5,868 nucleotides of DNA. Origin: an uncultured cyanobacterium (GTDB lineage Bacteria > Cyanobacteriota > Cyanobacteriia > PCC-6307 > Cyanobiaceae). Location: assembly GCA_903831165.1 (NCBI GenBank), contig CAIKWV010000084.1:1-5868 (forward strand). The letters are read 5' to 3'. The notes under the pieces are model-generated. The model did not search any database. It worked only from the letters and a program-made list of their open reading frames with translations, and had not been told where the DNA came from. Made by a program: the position numbers and the translations under genes. Below are positions 4,994 through 5,868 of the stretch, piece after piece (positions within the stretch are counted from its first letter, which is position 1; each line of letters begins with the position of its first letter).

Positions 4994-5868
4994 ATGGTTG
5001 CCGCCCTTCACTCCCTGAGCCCCCTGTGGCGCAACAGTCTGCGGATCTGGCTGGCCAGCACCCTGACGATTGGGATCCTGTTCTGGGCTGGGCGTGACCA
5101 GGTGCTGGGGCTGGCGCTGGTGATCGCTGTGTTGTTCGTGAACGAGAACGACCTCACCCCCGCCCGCAGCATCGGTCAAATGGTGGCCGGAGCCTTGATC
5201 GGCATCCTTACCGGGATGGTGTTGCATGAGATCTCCGTCAACTGGGTGGTGCTGGGCCTTGCGCTGCTCATCACCGGTGTCCTGGTGCGCAACCTGGGAC
5301 TGCTCAAGGGCCTGAGCACGGGTTACCTGAGCTGTTGGGCCCTGGAACTGATGCATCACGGCAAACAGTTCAGCTGGGCGCTGATCTTCAACATGGCGTT
5401 CGCGGTGGTGGTGGGGATCCTGATGGCGCAGATCGCCACCTGGGCGCTATGGCCCCGGCGCCCCCTGCAGCAGCTGCCCGCCCTGGAAGCCCGGATCGCC
5501 AGTCAGCTCAGCCAGCAGATCAGCGCCATGCAGCAGTGGTTAAGCACCGGCGGTGCCCCCCCTCCAGCCCTGCGCTCGCAGGATCTGCTGCCCAGTATTC
5601 AGCTGTTGCAACAGCTGCGCGACCAGAACCAGGGCCTTTCCATGCCCGCCCACACCAAACACCTGCTATCGCGCTGGGCCCAGGCCGGCAGCCTCTGGCG
5701 ACAGGTGTTGCGCCAGTGGCTGCTGCTGGAGCCGCTGCTGCGGCAGCTGGCCGCCCCACTGCCGCCCGAGAGTCCCCAGCCGCTGCTGTGCAGCTCGCTC
5801 GCCGATCTGGCCTGGCGCTTGCAAGCCAAGCCCGCCGCTGCCCCGGAGCCGAACTCCTCGAGCCCGGC
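4994..5868 (+). CDS. Half-size FUSC/ArAE-family inner-membrane transporter subunit (FUSC-C), cut by the right edge
   Basis: The frame opens at ATG 4994, 19 bases after the TolC stop, and continues without a stop through 291 codons to the window end, so the C-terminus is missing. It starts MVAALHSLSPLWRNSLRIWL, with the same NSLR/NSLK-type lead into helix 1 as FUSC-A. Hydrophobic segments lie near residues 14-32, 36-49, 61-77, 83-99, 108-120 and 128-150, ending in WALWP (150-154). A soluble Gln/Leu/Trp-rich helical region follows. NEND at 50-53, just after helix 2, corresponds in position to DDNDD of FUSC-A; the next stretch (ARSIGQMVAGALIG, 57-70) departs from the R-x-x-G-T-x-x-G pattern. FUSC-C therefore looks closer to FUSC-A than to FUSC-B. 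The residues from about 278 on are Pro/Ala/Ser-rich, as near a C-terminus or linker, so the protein may end soon after the edge or continue into another domain. No clear Shine-Dalgarno is seen. Family assignment is likely, the substrate is unknown. Confidence 0.75.
   Translation, partial: MVAALHSLSPLWRNSLRIWLASTLTIGILFWAGRDQVLGLALVIAVLFVNENDLTPARSIGQMVAGALIGILTGMVLHEISVNWVVLGLALLITGVLVRNLGLLKGLSTGYLSCWALELMHHGKQFSWALIFNMAFAVVVGILMAQIATWALWPRRPLQQLPALEARIASQLSQQISAMQQWLSTGGAPPPALRSQDLLPSIQLLQQLRDQNQGLSMPAHTKHLLSRWAQAGSLWRQVLRQWLLLEPLLRQLAAPLPPESPQPLLCSSLADLAWRLQAKPAAAPEPNSSSP

Overview
The window is GC-rich and densely coding. I read it as a Gram-negative bacterial chromosome segment, most likely from a cyanobacterium of the Synechococcus/Cyanobium type. 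The Gram-negative call rests on a TolC-family outer-membrane protein with a signal peptide. The cyanobacterial call is a gestalt: GC-rich, Gln/Leu-rich proteins, a TolC with a long Pro-rich N-terminal extension, and a channel-like protein with a GQLY-type last helix. I hold it with only moderate confidence; no marker gene fixes the taxon.

Layout. On the minus strand, positions 1-236 hold the N-terminal part of an MgtC/SapB-family membrane protein that runs off the left edge. After a 51-base divergent gap (237-287), five plus-strand genes follow head to tail with junctions of -4, 9, 11 and 19 bases, so they very probably form one operon. They are a half-size FUSC-type membrane protein of 322 aa (FUSC-A, 288-1256), a second half-size FUSC protein of 351 aa starting at a TTG that overlaps the previous stop (FUSC-B, 1253-2308), a six-helix protein with a potassium-channel-like pore region but no GYG filter (282 aa, 2318-3166), a TolC-like outer-membrane efflux protein (598 aa, 3178-4974), and a third half-size FUSC protein cut by the right edge (FUSC-C, 4994-5868).

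How they may work together. FUSC/ArAE proteins such as AaeB export aromatic acids, and TolC-type proteins give such pumps an exit through the outer membrane. Three single-module FUSC proteins around one TolC gene suggest a multi-subunit envelope exporter for an anionic or aromatic compound. The periplasmic adaptor (HlyD/AaeA type) normally expected is absent from the visible part and could lie beyond position 5868. The channel-like protein inside the operon is the most unusual member: fold and spacing look like an ion channel, but the potassium selectivity residues are replaced. No RNA genes, insertion sequences, CRISPR arrays or convincing terminators were seen, and no stretch longer than 300 bases lacks a gene.
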